A stretch of 6,511 nucleotides of DNA from assembly GCA_013205415.1 (NCBI GenBank), contig JABMMY010000272.1:1-6511 (forward strand). Reading direction: 5' to 3'. This document shows, piece after piece, positions 6,405 to 6,511 of this stretch. Source of the DNA: Deltaproteobacteria bacterium (lineage in GTDB: Bacteria > Bdellovibrionota > FAC87 > UBA2466). The translations under genes were made by a program, and so were the position numbers. Each line of letters starts with the position of its first letter. The first letter of the stretch is position 1. The notes under the pieces are model-generated. The model saw only the letters and a program-made list of their open reading frames with translations, was not told the origin of the DNA and ran no database searches.

Positions 6405-6511
6405 ATGAAAATACGATTAAATATTTTACTTCTATGTTGGATAGTTAGTGTATTAAACAGCCAAGCTGAACCTATCTCAACTCTTAGATCTCAACCCCTC
6501 AACCCCACAAA
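6405..6511 (+). CDS. Exported protein, N-terminal fragment cut by window edge
   Basis: From ATG 6405, 35 codons run off the window end. The start MKIRLNILLLCWIVSV is a textbook Sec signal peptide: two basic residues, then a hydrophobic core of about 12 residues, then a polar end NSQA at 18-21 that suits signal peptidase I cleavage before Glu22. The single Cys at 11 sits inside the hydrophobic core and is not in a lipobox, so a lipoprotein is unlikely. After cleavage the chain is Ser/Pro/Leu-rich (EPISTLRSQPLNP). No good Shine-Dalgarno precedes the ATG. Function cannot be given from this fragment. A periplasmic, outer-membrane or secreted protein is expected if the organism is Gram-negative. 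Confidence 0.6.
   Translation, partial: MKIRLNILLLCWIVSVLNSQAEPISTLRSQPLNPT

Overview
The window is bacterial, about 45% G+C by eye, gene-dense on the + strand until about 4.2 kb and then mosaic. It suggests a Gram-negative bacterium that degrades fatty acids aerobically. I cannot place it taxonomically: the chromosomal half would fit a proteobacterium or a Bdellovibrionota-like lineage, but no rRNA or other marker is present.

Region 1 (1-3190) is core metabolism. The C-terminal three quarters of a FadI-type 3-ketoacyl-CoA thiolase is followed, with a one-base stop/start overlap, by a complete FadJ-type fusion of enoyl-CoA hydratase and 3-hydroxyacyl-CoA dehydrogenase. Together they form the last three steps of beta-oxidation, in thiolase-first order as in fadIJ. 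Region 2 (3202-4194) is a 330-residue protein I do not recognise, starting 11 bases after fadJ and carrying an HEEHH motif.

Region 3 (4195-4767) has no intact gene. It holds an AT-rich inverted repeat, the minus-strand C-terminal end of a tyrosine recombinase (77 codons, conserved His and Tyr present, cut off by stops), a C-poor G/T-rich stretch with a T9G7 run, and a 38-codon ORF with a helix-turn-helix-like look and a 14-bp perfect palindrome. This reads as the scar of a mobile element.

Region 4 (4768-5940) is a DarT-DarG type toxin-antitoxin pair: a DNA ADP-ribosyltransferase and, 12 bases later, a macrodomain ADP-ribosyl-glycohydrolase that would reverse the modification. The antitoxin is macrodomain-only, shorter than well-studied two-domain DarG proteins. 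Its reading frame continues past the TAG for 53 codons, then past one TGA for another 82 codons, to 6351. That tail shows no domain I know and may be decayed sequence. Region 5 (6405-6511) begins a new exported protein with a signal peptide, cut by the window edge.

The main point of interest is the junction: a recombinase relic next to a phage-defence-type toxin-antitoxin module, inserted downstream of a housekeeping beta-oxidation operon.
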